The notes under the pieces are model-generated. The model was given only the letters and a program-made list of their open reading frames with translations. It was not told the origin of the DNA and searched no databases. This document shows, in pieces, positions 24,721-33,671 of a DNA stretch of 64,000 nt. The position numbers were made by a program, and so were the translations under genes. The stretch is from Vulcanimicrobiota bacterium. GTDB lineage: Bacteria; Vulcanimicrobiota; Xenobia; Xenobiales; JADMJV01. Positions within the stretch are counted from its first letter, which is position 1. The number at the start of each line of letters is the position of its first letter. The DNA lies in the NCBI GenBank assembly GCA_023447635.1, contig JAEXNA010000169.1, positions 3,360 to 67,359 on the forward strand. The letters run 5' to 3'.

Positions 24721-25718
24721 GAAACGCGCCCTTCGGCCAGCGGCCGTAGATCGCCGTGCCGCTCGCGCAGCGTCGCCCAGAGGGCGGGCCCCACATCCTC
24801 TACCACGGTTTCGCCCTCGGCAGCGCCAGGCTCTCCGCAAACGCGTCCCAGGAACAGGCAGCCCTCGAGCCCGCCCAGATGGGGCGGGTGCCAATCGTGC
24901 TCGGGGGTCTGACGGAAGACCTCTTCCAGCAAGGCGCCCCGGGCGCTGACTCCGTGATAGGTCGCCAGGTTCAGCCCCTCATTGTCGGCCGTGGCTCGCT
25001 GCACCAGTTCGAACAGTCGTCGGGCGGCGCGCACGACCAGGGCGCGACAGGCGGGCTCCGGGTCGGGGAATTCGGCCAGACTGATAGTGCGCAGGGCGAG
25101 ATCGGTGATCACGGTCGCGCTGGGCGCTTCCGTCATCACGCTATCCCACACTTCGGGCAGGCTGGATTTGCCAAAATGGCTGGTCAAAGCCTCGACCAGG
25201 CGGGGCGTCTCGGGCAGCCGTCCATCCAGCAAACGCGCCGCCAACTGCAAAGTCCGAGTGCCCAGCCAGAGCCCGCTGCCTTCCTGGCCCATCATATCCT
25301 CCGGCTCTTCGGTGCGGCTAAACAGACCCTCGCGGTTCACCGTGCCGACGCAGGCTTGTTGTCCTGCGACCAGGATGTGGCCGGCGTTTCCGGCCAGCCC
25401 TCCGGCCAGCAGCGGTTCGAGTTCGTCGCAGAGGGCCACTCGACTGCCGGCCGGCAGGACCGAGCGCACGGTCTCGCCAGCGGCCCGGCGCAGGGCGGTC
25501 GAGTGCAGACCGGGCAGGCCGACCACAGCCACCAGAGGCGGAATCGGGCCGGAATACTCGATGCTGGCTTCCTGAAAGGCTCGCTGCAGCAGCTCTTTGG
25601 ACGAGCGGGCTTCCCCGTTGGGGATAGTCACCTGGCCGTAGGTCTGACCGTTCGAGTCGGCCAGCACGGCCTCGGTGGTGGTAGAGTCAGCCCGCAGGCC
25701 TAAGAGTAAAGCGCACAC
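24717..25718 (-). CDS. BadF/BadG-type ATPase, N-acetylglucosamine kinase-like
   Basis: 333 residues from a GTG at 25718 with AGCAGGT in front. It is an ASKHA-fold protein: LLLGLRADSTTTEAVLAD replaces the usual phosphate-1 DGGGTKT motif, then VVGLPGLHSTALRRA, CDELEPLLAGGLAGNAGHILVAG (phosphate-2), GQEGSGLWLG and the C-terminal NLATYHGVSARG. BadF-type members include N-acetylglucosamine kinases of sugar or peptidoglycan recycling. The first phosphate motif departs from consensus (RADSTTT), so kinase activity should not be taken for granted. The two facing genes end inside the same CTAG. Confidence 0.7.
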   Translation of the reverse strand: MCALLLGLRADSTTTEAVLADSNGQTYGQVTIPNGEARSSKELLQRAFQEASIEYSGPIPPLVAVVGLPGLHSTALRRAAGETVRSVLPAGSRVALCDELEPLLAGGLAGNAGHILVAGQQACVGTVNREGLFSRTEEPEDMMGQEGSGLWLGTRTLQLAARLLDGRLPETPRLVEALTSHFGKSSLPEVWDSVMTEAPSATVITDLALRTISLAEFPDPEPACRALVVRAARRLFELVQRATADNEGLNLATYHGVSARGALLEEVFRQTPEHDWHPPHLGGLEGCLFLGRVCGEPGAAEGETVVEDVGPALWATLRERHGDLRPLAEGRVS

Positions 25719-25766
25719 CTGCTCTTTTTCGTTCGCCAGGGGACGACCCCTTTCGTTTCGGCGGTC

Positions 25767-26912
25767 TTACGGCTGAGGAGGCTTCTCCCGCACCGGGGGA
25801 GCGGTGGTGGGACGGGGAGTCGGGGCCGGGGAGGCCTCGGTAGGGGTGGAGGAGGCGGGCGCCGGGGAGGCCGGAGCGGGCTGGCCCGCCGGGGCGGGAG
25901 CGGTCGGAGCCGTCGAGCCAGGAGCGACGGTACCGGGAGCCGGCGCTGCAGGAGCGGGCGGCGCAGGCAGGCGGGCCATCAGGTCGTTGACCTCGACGAA
26001 GGTGGGGTCGATCTCTTTGGCCTTGGTCAGCGCTTCCCGCGCTTCTTCGGTCTTTTTCAGGGCGATGCAGGCGCGCGCTTTCAGAACCCAGCCGTCCAGG
26101 GTTTCCGGGTACTCTTTGGTCACGATCAGCAGCACCTTGAGAGCTTCGTCGTTCTGGCCACGCAAAAGCTTGTCGTAGCCGCGAGCTAGCAGCCAGAAGC
26201 GCTGGTCGTCGGCACCTTCGTTCATGATGCGCTTGAGGTTATCCAGCGCTTTGGGCACCTGACCGGTCTTCTCGCAGCCCCAGGCCAGGTGAAAGCGGTA
26301 CATTCCGCTCTCCGGCTTCTTGTCCAGGGCGTCGGTGAAGTAGGACAGGGAGCGAACGTACTCTTTTTTGGCAAGGCAGATGACGCCCAGGTTGTGCGAG
26401 GCCGAAGCGAAGTTAGTGTCTTTGGCCAGGGCGTCGCGCCACTGCTTTTCCGCCTTGGCCAGGTCGCCTTGCTGGTAGGCCATGACGCCGCGATAGTAGC
26501 TGGCCCACTTGGCGCCGTCGTTCTGAGCGCTAAGATCGGAGAAGATTTTTTCCGCCTTGACCCATTCTTTGTCGGCCAGGTACATGTCGGCCAGGGCGCC
26601 ATAAGTCGGCAGAAAGCTGGGGTCGCGTCGGATAACTTCGCGGAAGTCTTCTTCGGCCTTTTTCTTGTCGTCGAGCATCCGGTTGGCGAAGGCCCGCATG
26701 TAGTAGGCGTCCAGATAGCCGGGCTCTTCCTTAAGCGCCTGATTGGCGTAGTCGCGGGCTCGCGTCCAGTCTTTCGAGTCGGCCGAAGAGCGGGCCAGTT
26801 TGATCAGGTTACGAGCGTTGACGCCGACCTCCTGAGCCACCACCGGGGCGCACAGCATCAGAAGCGCGGAAATCAGGGCGGGAAGCAGCAAAACGCCGCG
26901 CAGTGAGCTCAT
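25767..26912 (-). CDS. secreted TPR-repeat protein with Pro-rich tail
   Basis: 381 residues with a signal peptide (LLLPALISALLMLCAPVVAQ) and at least six tetratricopeptide repeats from about 30 to 310 (e.g. DWTRARDYANQALKEEPGY, EWVKAEKIFSDL, KKTEEAREALTKAKEIDP). A 65-residue Pro/Ala/Thr tail ends the protein. TPRs form a protein-binding solenoid; the partner is unknown. The ATG overlaps the stop of the NuoC-like gene by four bases (ATGA), which places it in the rny operon. GAGAGAGG precedes the start. Confidence 0.85.
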   Translation of the reverse strand: MSSLRGVLLLPALISALLMLCAPVVAQEVGVNARNLIKLARSSADSKDWTRARDYANQALKEEPGYLDAYYMRAFANRMLDDKKKAEEDFREVIRRDPSFLPTYGALADMYLADKEWVKAEKIFSDLSAQNDGAKWASYYRGVMAYQQGDLAKAEKQWRDALAKDTNFASASHNLGVICLAKKEYVRSLSYFTDALDKKPESGMYRFHLAWGCEKTGQVPKALDNLKRIMNEGADDQRFWLLARGYDKLLRGQNDEALKVLLIVTKEYPETLDGWVLKARACIALKKTEEAREALTKAKEIDPTFVEVNDLMARLPAPPAPAAPAPGTVAPGSTAPTAPAPAGQPAPASPAPASSTPTEASPAPTPRPTTAPPVREKPPQP

Positions 26913-27175
26913 AGGGCCTCTCTCGGGATCAGGTTGATGTTGCCAAGGGCTTTGATCTTGCAGTCGTGATACATCAGCCGCTCGGGGAAATCGGCCAACG
27001 GGAAGAGCATGGCGATCGAAGGCACCGCGCCGTCCTCGGCTTGCTGGCTAAGACTAGTGGTTTCGCCGTGGCTCTCGAACAGGTAGGTGACGGTGCGGCA
27101 GTCCGTCTGCAGCCCCAGGAAGCGGTACCCCTGGTCGCGGTAGTCCGAGCACTGCTGCAAAAAGTCAGGAGACAA
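26909..27175 (-). CDS. small NuoC/EchD-like (30-kDa subunit-like) protein
   Basis: 88 residues from a TTG at 27175 with GGGAGAG in front, overlapping the PHP gene end by 11 bp. The sequence YRFLGLQTDCRTVTYLFESH, PSIAMLFPLADFPERLMYHDCKI follows the pattern of the NADH dehydrogenase 30-kDa subunit and the EchD/HycE-type hydrogenase subunits, where PSIT.IFP.A...ERE.HD..GI is conserved. Those proteins sit at the junction of hydrogenase or complex I modules. No other subunit is in the window, and here the protein is only the core of the domain. Family assignment is tentative. Confidence 0.5.
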   Translation of the reverse strand: MSPDFLQQCSDYRDQGYRFLGLQTDCRTVTYLFESHGETTSLSQQAEDGAVPSIAMLFPLADFPERLMYHDCKIKALGNINLIPREAL

Positions 27176-28007
27176 CGGACGGCTCTCCCTGGCTTGCCGG
27201 CGCGGTTTCGGCCAGGCGGGTGACCACTTTTTCGGTGATCTCTCGCAGCGACCCCAGTTCGTACTCTCCCGTGGGGCGATGGAAGTCGCTGCCGCCGCTG
27301 AGCACCTTGTTGTACTTGCCGCCGAGCTTCTTGGCCCGCTTGCGAGAGGCTTTATTGTGGCTGGGATGCCAGACTTCGACCCCTTGCAGCGGAAGCTGCA
27401 AGATCCGCTCGACCATGGCCCAGTCGGTCAGCAGCCCGGGATGGGCCAGCACCGCACAGCCGCCCGCCCGGCGCAGCGCCTCGATGCCATCGGGCAGGGA
27501 GAGCAGACTGCGACCGACGTAGGCCGGGGCACGATTGCCCAGGTACAGGTCGAAGGCCAGGTCCATCGACGAGACGATCCCTTTGGCCACCATGGCTTTG
27601 GCTACGTGAGGGCGTCCCAGGGTGCCGCCCTGCGACTGCGCGGCGACCTCGTCGTAGGTCAGGTGAACGCCCAGCGCGGCGAGTTTCTCCAGCACCCGAT
27701 GGACCCGTCCCCGGCGCTCTTCCTGCATGCGGACCAGCAGGTCCAGCAAGTCCGGGTCGCGGTGTTCGAAGAAGTAGCCCAGCAGGTGCACCTCGCGCCC
27801 CTCATAGTGACAGGACAGTTCGACTCCGGGGATGATCCTCAACGAGGTCTCCCGGGCCGCCTCCATCAGGGGGGCGATACCGGCCACGGTATCGTGGTCG
27901 GTCAGCGCCAGGGAGGTGATCCCCTGGGCCAGCGCGCGTTCCACCAGTTCATGGGGCTGAAGTTCGCCGTCGCTGCAGACGGAATGGCAGTGCAACTCTA
28001 CCGGCAT
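27165..28007 (-). CDS. PHP-domain phosphoesterase, nucleoside bisphosphate phosphatase/RNase AM-like
   Basis: 280 residues with a complete PHP metal centre: ELHCHSVCSDG at the N-terminus, LALTDHDTVAG, IIPGVELSCHYEG, HLLGYFF, a central YLGNRAPAYV and C-terminal CAVLAHPG plus SGGSDFHRP. The layout matches the TrpH/YciV group, which hydrolyses nucleoside 3',5'-bisphosphates and trims RNA 5' ends. The position downstream of RNase Y supports a role in RNA turnover, as inference. AGAGGT precedes the ATG. Confidence 0.85.
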   Translation of the reverse strand: MPVELHCHSVCSDGELQPHELVERALAQGITSLALTDHDTVAGIAPLMEAARETSLRIIPGVELSCHYEGREVHLLGYFFEHRDPDLLDLLVRMQEERRGRVHRVLEKLAALGVHLTYDEVAAQSQGGTLGRPHVAKAMVAKGIVSSMDLAFDLYLGNRAPAYVGRSLLSLPDGIEALRRAGGCAVLAHPGLLTDWAMVERILQLPLQGVEVWHPSHNKASRKRAKKLGGKYNKVLSGGSDFHRPTGEYELGSLREITEKVVTRLAETAPASQGEPSVVS

Positions 28008-28020
28008 GAGGTACCTCTCT

Positions 28021-28602
28021 TCATCCTTCGCCGCCGTTTCTGCGCGGGCCGCGGCGGGGGCCTTTTTCGTCGCTAGAGTAGACCAGCACTCGCATCTCGT
28101 CGCGAAACCCGGTCAAAGAGCCAAAGGCGTGAGGGTCGCTGCGCACCCGGTCCAGGCTGCGTAGCAGCACCTGCTCCTGATAGCGCGCCTCCGGACCGGC
28201 GATCGGCTCTCCCTCGATGATGGTCGCGATGAAGCGCTCTTTGATCAAGCTCACCATCATGGAAAGCTCTTCTAAGGTCAAGGTTTCCAGGTCGCGGGTA
28301 ATGCGGATAATTTCGACCTCGGCATCCTGGTCGTTCTCCTCGGTGGGGTAGTCCACCAGGCGGGTGACCCGTCGGTCCAGCGGGGTCACTCGAAGCAGTT
28401 CGAAGAACAGGTCCCACGACATCTTGAACTTCCCGATGAATTCGTCGAAGCGGGAAGCGTCGACCTCGGAGTCCAGATAGAACTCCAGGCGGATCTCGCC
28501 CTTCCTGGGCCCCAGCGAAGCCGAACCCAGTTCGGGGAAGCGAACCAGCAGCGAGGTCAGGAAGGCGACTCCGTCGGAAGCGTCCGCGCTGCGTGTACTC
28601 AA
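28021..28602 (-). CDS. unknown protein between RNase Y and the PHP phosphoesterase
   Basis: 193 residues from a TTG at 28602, with GAAGAGG seven bases upstream. Acidic, alpha/beta-like sequence (GEIRLEFYLDSEVDASRFDEF, VEIIRITRDLETLTLEELSMMVSLIKERF) and a basic tail (KGPRRGPRRNGG) that could bind nucleic acid. No domain recognised. It is 15 bp from the rny stop and 13 bp before the PHP start, so it should be co-expressed with both; a part in RNA metabolism is possible but unproven. Confidence 0.75.
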   Translation of the reverse strand: MSTRSADASDGVAFLTSLLVRFPELGSASLGPRKGEIRLEFYLDSEVDASRFDEFIGKFKMSWDLFFELLRVTPLDRRVTRLVDYPTEENDQDAEVEIIRITRDLETLTLEELSMMVSLIKERFIATIIEGEPIAGPEARYQEQVLLRSLDRVRSDPHAFGSLTGFRDEMRVLVYSSDEKGPRRGPRRNGGEG

Positions 28603-28617
28603 GCCGTGCCTCTTCCC

Positions 28618-30123
28618 TTACCTCGCCACGTCGAAGGAGCGCGTCTCTCGGATCACGGTCACCCGGATCGAGCCGGGGAAGCGCACTTCTTCTTCGATCT
28701 GCATGGCGATCTTGCGAGCCAGCAGGGTGGCTCCCTTGTCGTCGACCTCTTCAGGGCGCACCAGAACGCGCACCTCGCGTCCGGCGGCGATGGCGTAGCA
28801 CTGCTCGACCCCCTCGAACCGTTCGGCGATCGCTTCCAGGTTCTCCAGGCGGTTGACATAGGTCTGCTGGCGGGCGCGTCGGGCGCCCGGTCGGGCCGCC
28901 GAGATAGCGTCGGCGGCCTGGATCAGCATCGCCTCGACGGTGCGCTGCTCCACGTCTTCGTGGTGAGCTTCGACCGCGTGGGCGACCTCTTCGCTCTCGT
29001 CGTACTTGCGGGTCAAGCGTCCACCCACCAGGGCGTGAGGCCCCACGGCGATGGGGCCGTCGGTGGCCTCGAGCGCGACCTTGCCGATGTCGTGCAGCAG
29101 GCCAGCGCGGCGAGCGATCTCGATGTCGGCTCCGATCTCGGCCGCCATCTGGGCGGCCAGGAACGACACCTCGATCGAATGCTGCAGCACGTTCTGCCCG
29201 TACGACGAGCGGAACGACAAGCGTCCCAGAAACTTCACCAGTTCGGGGTGCAGTTCGCCCAGACCCACCTGGCGCAGCGCCTCTTCGCCCTCTTCGACGA
29301 TCCGCTCGTCGATCTCCAGGCGCGCTTTCTCGACCATCTCTTCGATGCGGGCCGGATGGATACGACCGTCCGAGACCAGCTTTTCCAGCGCCAGGCGCGC
29401 GACTTCGCGGCGCACCGGGTCGAAACAGGACAGAACGACCGCGTCGGGCGTGTCGTCGATGATGAACTCTACCCCGGTCATGCTCTCGAGGATGCGGATG
29501 TTGCGCCCCTCGCGACCGATGATGCGCCCCTTCATCTCATCGGACGAGAGGTTGACGATGGAGACGGTGGTCTCGGAGACCTGCTCGGCCGCCCAGCGCT
29601 GGATGGCGGTGGAAATGATCCGACGAGCCACCCGGTCAGCTTCTTCGCGGGCGGTCTTTTCGCCGTCCTTGATGCGCCGCGCCAGGAGCGACTCGTTTTC
29701 CCGTTCCACCCGCTCTAAAAGCTGAGAGGTGGCCTCCTCACGCGACAAGCCGGCCGCCAGCGTCAGCGCTTCCTCGGCCTCTTTGACCGTCTGTTCGCGC
29801 TTCTCTAGCAGAGCATCAGCCCGCTCTTCTCGTTTTCGAATCAACTCTTCGCGAGCTTGCAACTCGCGGCGTTCTCGTTCCAACTCCTCACGGGAGGTTT
29901 GTAGCGCTTTGTCTCGCTCGTCGGCCAGGTCCTGGGCCTTCTTACGGATGTCGGCAGCTTCGCGTTCGGCCTCTAGAAGGCGCTTGTCGCGGGCGGATTC
30001 GGTTTCGATTCGTGATTTTTCGAGAAGTTCTTCGGCCCCTTTACCTAAAGCTTCGTGGCGCTGTCGTTCGGTTTGGCGTCCCCCGAAAAATCCCAGGACC
30101 AAAGCCAAAAGACAGCCGCCCAC
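28618..30123 (-). CDS. rny: ribonuclease Y
   Basis: Endoribonuclease that starts mRNA decay at the inner membrane. From the GTG at 30123 the protein has 501 residues: an N-terminal hydrophobic segment (GGCLLALVLGFFGG), a long charged coiled coil (about 20-180), a KH domain (SIVNLSSDEMKGRIIGREGRNIR), and an HD domain (NVLQHSIEVSFLAA, AGLLHDIGKVALE, AVEAHHEDVE). The frame continues seven in-frame codons upstream to an ATT at 30141, which has GAGGT seven bases before it and would complete a 20-residue membrane span (IQILLGVGGCLLALVLGFF). No ATG, GTG or TTG lies upstream of 30123, so the true start may be that ATT. First gene of a five-gene operon. Confidence 0.93.
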   Translation of the reverse strand: MGGCLLALVLGFFGGRQTERQRHEALGKGAEELLEKSRIETESARDKRLLEAEREAADIRKKAQDLADERDKALQTSREELERERRELQAREELIRKREERADALLEKREQTVKEAEEALTLAAGLSREEATSQLLERVERENESLLARRIKDGEKTAREEADRVARRIISTAIQRWAAEQVSETTVSIVNLSSDEMKGRIIGREGRNIRILESMTGVEFIIDDTPDAVVLSCFDPVRREVARLALEKLVSDGRIHPARIEEMVEKARLEIDERIVEEGEEALRQVGLGELHPELVKFLGRLSFRSSYGQNVLQHSIEVSFLAAQMAAEIGADIEIARRAGLLHDIGKVALEATDGPIAVGPHALVGGRLTRKYDESEEVAHAVEAHHEDVEQRTVEAMLIQAADAISAARPGARRARQQTYVNRLENLEAIAERFEGVEQCYAIAAGREVRVLVRPEEVDDKGATLLARKIAMQIEEEVRFPGSIRVTVIRETRSFDVAR

Positions 30124-30281
30124 TCCGAGTAATATCTGAATGGTCTCGACCTCGTACTAATCTATATCCAAAAGGCCATGAATACTTTACCAGGGGAAAT
30201 ATATCAACGATTCTCATAGCCTTCTCAAATGGATGTTCTCCCTCGGGGGAGCATTCTCATCTTTGCGGAAAAGGGAGCCTC

Positions 30282-31178
30282 ATGAGCCCTTCCAATTCGG
30301 CTTCCGGGCGCGCTCGGCTGGCCGGTTTGACCCTGATTTTTCTGCTTCTGGCGGGCTGTCGCGAGAACGGCCAGGCGGCCCCCTCCAACCCCTCCTCTCC
30401 CGGAGCCGTGGCCCCCGCCTCGACCGCCCCCTTACCAGCCCCTCCTATCCCTCAGGACAAGCTTCCGGTCCTGACCAATCCGAAATGGGACGCCGCCTTC
30501 GAGCACGACCCGACCTCGTTCACCCAGGGTCTGCTCTTTGCCGACGGAGCGCTTTACGAAAGCACCGGTCAAAACGGCTCGTCGAAGGTGCGGCGCTTGG
30601 ACCCCGAGAGCGGCAAAGTGCTGGCTGGCCACGATCTGAGCATGGCGCACTTTGGGGAAGGCCTGGCCTCGCTGGGCCCCTCCCTCTATCAGCTGACCTG
30701 GACCTCGGGGCTTTGCCTGATTTACGACCGGGCCACCCTGAAGCCGACCGGCCAGCTGTTCTATCCCGGCGAGGGCTGGGGGCTGACGGTCAGCCCCCAG
30801 GAGGGGCTGCTGGTCTTCTCGGACGGCTCGGAGTTCCTGAAATTCCTGGACCCCTCTAACTTCATCGCCAAGCGCACCCTGCCGGTGACCGACGGCAGTG
30901 GACAACCGGTCGCTATGCTCAACGAACTCGAGTGGATGAACGGCGAAGTCTGGGCCAATATCTGGCTGACCGACCGGATCGCCCGGATCGACCCCAAGAC
31001 AGGCAAAGTCGTGGGCTGGATCGTGCTCAGCGAGCTTTCCGCCGCCGAGCACAACGAGGCCGAAGACGTGCTCAACGGCATCGCCTACGATCCGGCAAGC
31101 GACCGACTCTGGATCACCGGCAAGCTGTGGAGCAAGATCTACCGCTTCGACAACGCCAAAGCGACGTTCTTCAAGTAA
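30282..31178 (+). CDS. lipoprotein glutaminyl-peptide cyclotransferase (Glu_cyclase_2 type)
   Basis: 298 residues from the ATG at 30282, with AAGGGAG four bases upstream. A lipobox (LIFLLLAGC) marks an outer-surface or periplasmic lipoprotein. After a Pro/Ser-rich linker comes a beta-propeller-like domain: HDPTSFTQGLLFADGALYESTGQNG, a five-bladed pattern of LTWTSGLCLIYD, WGLTVSPQEGLLVFSDGS, LNELEWMNGEVWANIWLTD and the C-terminal VLNGIAYDPASDRLWITGK. This is the plant-type cyclase family, which forms N-terminal pyroglutamate. It is divergent from rny and stands alone. Confidence 0.88.
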   Translation: MSPSNSASGRARLAGLTLIFLLLAGCRENGQAAPSNPSSPGAVAPASTAPLPAPPIPQDKLPVLTNPKWDAAFEHDPTSFTQGLLFADGALYESTGQNGSSKVRRLDPESGKVLAGHDLSMAHFGEGLASLGPSLYQLTWTSGLCLIYDRATLKPTGQLFYPGEGWGLTVSPQEGLLVFSDGSEFLKFLDPSNFIAKRTLPVTDGSGQPVAMLNELEWMNGEVWANIWLTDRIARIDPKTGKVVGWIVLSELSAAEHNEAEDVLNGIAYDPASDRLWITGKLWSKIYRFDNAKATFFK

Positions 31179-31180
31179 AT

Positions 31181-31894
31181 CTATTTCGTCTGGTAGTCGT
31201 GGAAGCGGTACCCCAGGCCGCGTTCGTTGAAGATGTAGCGAGGGTGGGAAGGGTCGGCTTCTAGCTTTTTGCGCAGGTAGGTCACATAGAGACGCAGGAT
31301 CTGGGTATCGTCCCGGTACTCCGGACCCCACACGCGAGACAGCAGAGTCTCGTGGGTCAGCATCCGACCCGGATGGTTGATAAACTGGTGCAACAGTTTG
31401 AATTCGGTGGGGCGCAGATGGACGCGCTCGCCGTCGACCACAGCCTCTCGGCGGTCCAGGTCGACCTGCAGGCGGTCGTCGATCGGGACCAGACCCCGGG
31501 TTACCGGAGCGGGCGTCTCGGTTCGACGCAGCACGGCTTTGATACGGCTGACCAGTTCGCGATGGTTGAACGGCTTGCCCATATAGTCGTCGGCGCCCAG
31601 TTCCAGCCCCAGCACGCGGTCGTCATCCGAGGCCTGGACGGTCACCATGATCACGGGGATACCCACCGTCTGGCGGATCTGGCGTAGCACTTCGAAACCG
31701 GACACGTCGGGCAGGTTCAGGTCCAGCACCACAAGGTCCGGGATCTCGTCGCGCAGCCGCTCCAACCCCTCGGCTCCCATCATAGCTCCGGACACGATGA
31801 AGCCGGCGCCCTCCAGGGTCACCCGGATCAGGTCGAGCATGTGGGGTTCGTCTTCGATCACCAGGATGCGTCGGTCTTTGAAATCGTTAGCCAT
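31181..31894 (-). CDS. OmpR/KdpE-type response regulator
   Basis: 237 residues. The receiver domain has the acidic pocket (VIEDEPHM), the phospho-acceptor Asp in LVVLDLNLPD and Lys in GADDYMGKPF. A winged-helix DNA-binding domain follows (LRPTEFKLLHQFINHPGRMLTHETLLSRVWG, TYLRKKLEADPSHPRYIFNERGLGYRF). It is 15 bp downstream of the histidine kinase gene and is surely its partner. The C-terminal region matches the KdpE branch of the family, but no kdp genes are near, so the regulon is unknown. Confidence 0.95.
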   Translation of the reverse strand: MANDFKDRRILVIEDEPHMLDLIRVTLEGAGFIVSGAMMGAEGLERLRDEIPDLVVLDLNLPDVSGFEVLRQIRQTVGIPVIMVTVQASDDDRVLGLELGADDYMGKPFNHRELVSRIKAVLRRTETPAPVTRGLVPIDDRLQVDLDRREAVVDGERVHLRPTEFKLLHQFINHPGRMLTHETLLSRVWGPEYRDDTQILRLYVTYLRKKLEADPSHPRYIFNERGLGYRFHDYQTK

Positions 31895-31909
31895 GAAGTT
31901 ACTCTATCC

Positions 31910-33460
31910 TTAGTCGTCTGATTTTCGAGTGGGCAGGGTGATAGTGAACAACGCCCCGCCCTGCGGGCTCGCGCCCAAAGTCAAGTTGCCGCCGTGGGCT
32001 TCCACGATAGCTTTGGCGATGTAAAGTCCCAGTCCCGAGCCGCTGACCCCAGCCGGCCCTTTGCCGCGCACGAACGGTTCGAACAGGCGCTCGCGGTCTT
32101 GCTCGGGCACGCCGGGGCCGTCGTCGCCCACCGAGATCAGGAGTTCCTTGTCGTTGAACCGTCCGGTGACTTCGATGGTGCCCTGCCCGCTATACTTCGA
32201 GGCGTTCTCCATCAGGTTGATGACCACTTGCTGCACCCGGGCGCCGTCGACTTTGACCAGGAAGTGCTCGGGCTGCAGATCGACTTTCACCTTGCAGCGG
32301 GCCGCGCACAGCAGGGGAGAGACCTTTTCTACCCCTCGAGCCACCAGTTTGGCCACATCTTCCACCGTCAACTGCGGCTTCAGCCCGCCGGCCTGGATGC
32401 GCGTGGCCTCTAACATCTGGCCCACCATCTTTTCCAGGCGGACGCTCTCTTCCACGATGATGCCGGCTTTTTCCCGGATGGTGGCCTCGGACAGCTTCAT
32501 GTCGGGGTCGGACATCAGGCCGGCGAAACCCTTGATGATGGCGATCGGGGTGTGAAGCTCGTGGGAGACGGCGCTCAGGAACACCTTCTGTAGCCGCTCC
32601 ATCTCTTTGCGACGGCTGATATCGCGCAGCATCATGACCCAGCCCAGCGCCTGGCTTTCCTCGTCGAAGAGCGGGGCGCCGGTCACTTCGACATCGAGCA
32701 CCTGACCCGAGCGGGTGACCAGTTGAGCTTCGACCGGGTCGGTGCGTTCCCCGAAATAGCGCCGCCCCAGCCGAACCAGCGAGGTCGAGTCGTCCGGGCG
32801 CACTTCGATCTTGAGCGGGAACGCCTCTTGCGAGGCGCGTCCGACGGCTTCGCCGATCTCCCAGCCCGACAGCTTGGACATGGTCAGGTTGTAGCCTACC
32901 ACCGAGCCGTCGCGGTCCAGGATGACCACCCCGTCGGAAGAGTGCTGGACCACCGCTTCCAGCCAGCGGCGCTCGGTGAGTAGACGCTTCAACAACTGGG
33001 CGTTCTGGATGGTCACCTCGACCTTGTCGGCCATCAGGTGGTAGATCCCGGCGGCGTCGTCGAGAAGCTTGTCGTCTTCGCTGTCGCGCAGCAGGTAGAA
33101 GAAGCCGATGGAGCGCCCGCCCGAGCGGACGGGGACGGCCAGCGATGAGGCGGCTCCCGCGGTTTGCCGCAGCTTCAGTTCGGTCTGCGAGGTGGGGTTG
33201 CCGCGCTCGGTCAACTCTTGCACGGCGGCTTCCATCAACGGCTTGAGAGCCTGTTCGGCGGCCGGGTCGACGCCGTAAAGATGGGTCCGGGTCTGGCCCC
33301 GGTCGCTGGTGATCAGCAGGCCCGAATCGCCTCCGCCGGCCCGCACCACGTCGCCCAGCAGCCCTTCCAGCACGCGCAGCGCTTCCGGCTCGTCGCCCAG
33401 ATCGACCTCGAGCTTCAGGGTCTCGACCCCCTCGAACGTCTTTTTCTTCTTGCGCGCCAT
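31910..33460 (-). CDS. soluble sensor histidine kinase (GAF-like, PAS, HisKA, HATPase)
   Basis: 516 residues without membrane segments. The first 165 residues are GAF-like (GLLITSDRGQTRTHLYG, SSLAVPVRSGGRSIGFFYLLRD). A PAS domain follows (VVQHSSDGVVILDRDGSVVGYN). The phospho-acceptor His is in SAVSHELHTPIAIIKGF, and the ATPase domain has NLMENASKYSG, VGDDGPGVPEQDRERLFEPF and GSGLGLYIAKAIVEAHGG. It phosphorylates the regulator encoded just downstream. The cue is unknown; a cytoplasmic GAF plus PAS suggests an internal metabolite or redox signal. Confidence 0.95.
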   Translation of the reverse strand: MARKKKKTFEGVETLKLEVDLGDEPEALRVLEGLLGDVVRAGGGDSGLLITSDRGQTRTHLYGVDPAAEQALKPLMEAAVQELTERGNPTSQTELKLRQTAGAASSLAVPVRSGGRSIGFFYLLRDSEDDKLLDDAAGIYHLMADKVEVTIQNAQLLKRLLTERRWLEAVVQHSSDGVVILDRDGSVVGYNLTMSKLSGWEIGEAVGRASQEAFPLKIEVRPDDSTSLVRLGRRYFGERTDPVEAQLVTRSGQVLDVEVTGAPLFDEESQALGWVMMLRDISRRKEMERLQKVFLSAVSHELHTPIAIIKGFAGLMSDPDMKLSEATIREKAGIIVEESVRLEKMVGQMLEATRIQAGGLKPQLTVEDVAKLVARGVEKVSPLLCAARCKVKVDLQPEHFLVKVDGARVQQVVINLMENASKYSGQGTIEVTGRFNDKELLISVGDDGPGVPEQDRERLFEPFVRGKGPAGVSGSGLGLYIAKAIVEAHGGNLTLGASPQGGALFTITLPTRKSDD

Positions 33461-33671
33461 CCTTTCCGGGCTTTTCTCGCCCCCGGCCGGAGACCTGCCC
33501 AGGGCGGGGGGAGGAGGCGTTTAGGAAACTGTTCCCCGGTTGCTGGTCTCATATACTCCTCTAATTCAGCGTTAGCCCGGGTCTAATGGGGCGCCGCCTA
33601 TACTGCGAGAGAAGTCAAACGAGACCGGGGCGGTCGGGAAGACCGCCTCGAAAGAGTTTAAGGAGTCAAAG

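Noticed and set aside
33461..33671. CIRCE heat-shock operator before hsp20
   Set aside because: I looked for TTAGCACTC-N9-GAGTGCTAA and found no match on either strand in the gap. Other control is possible.
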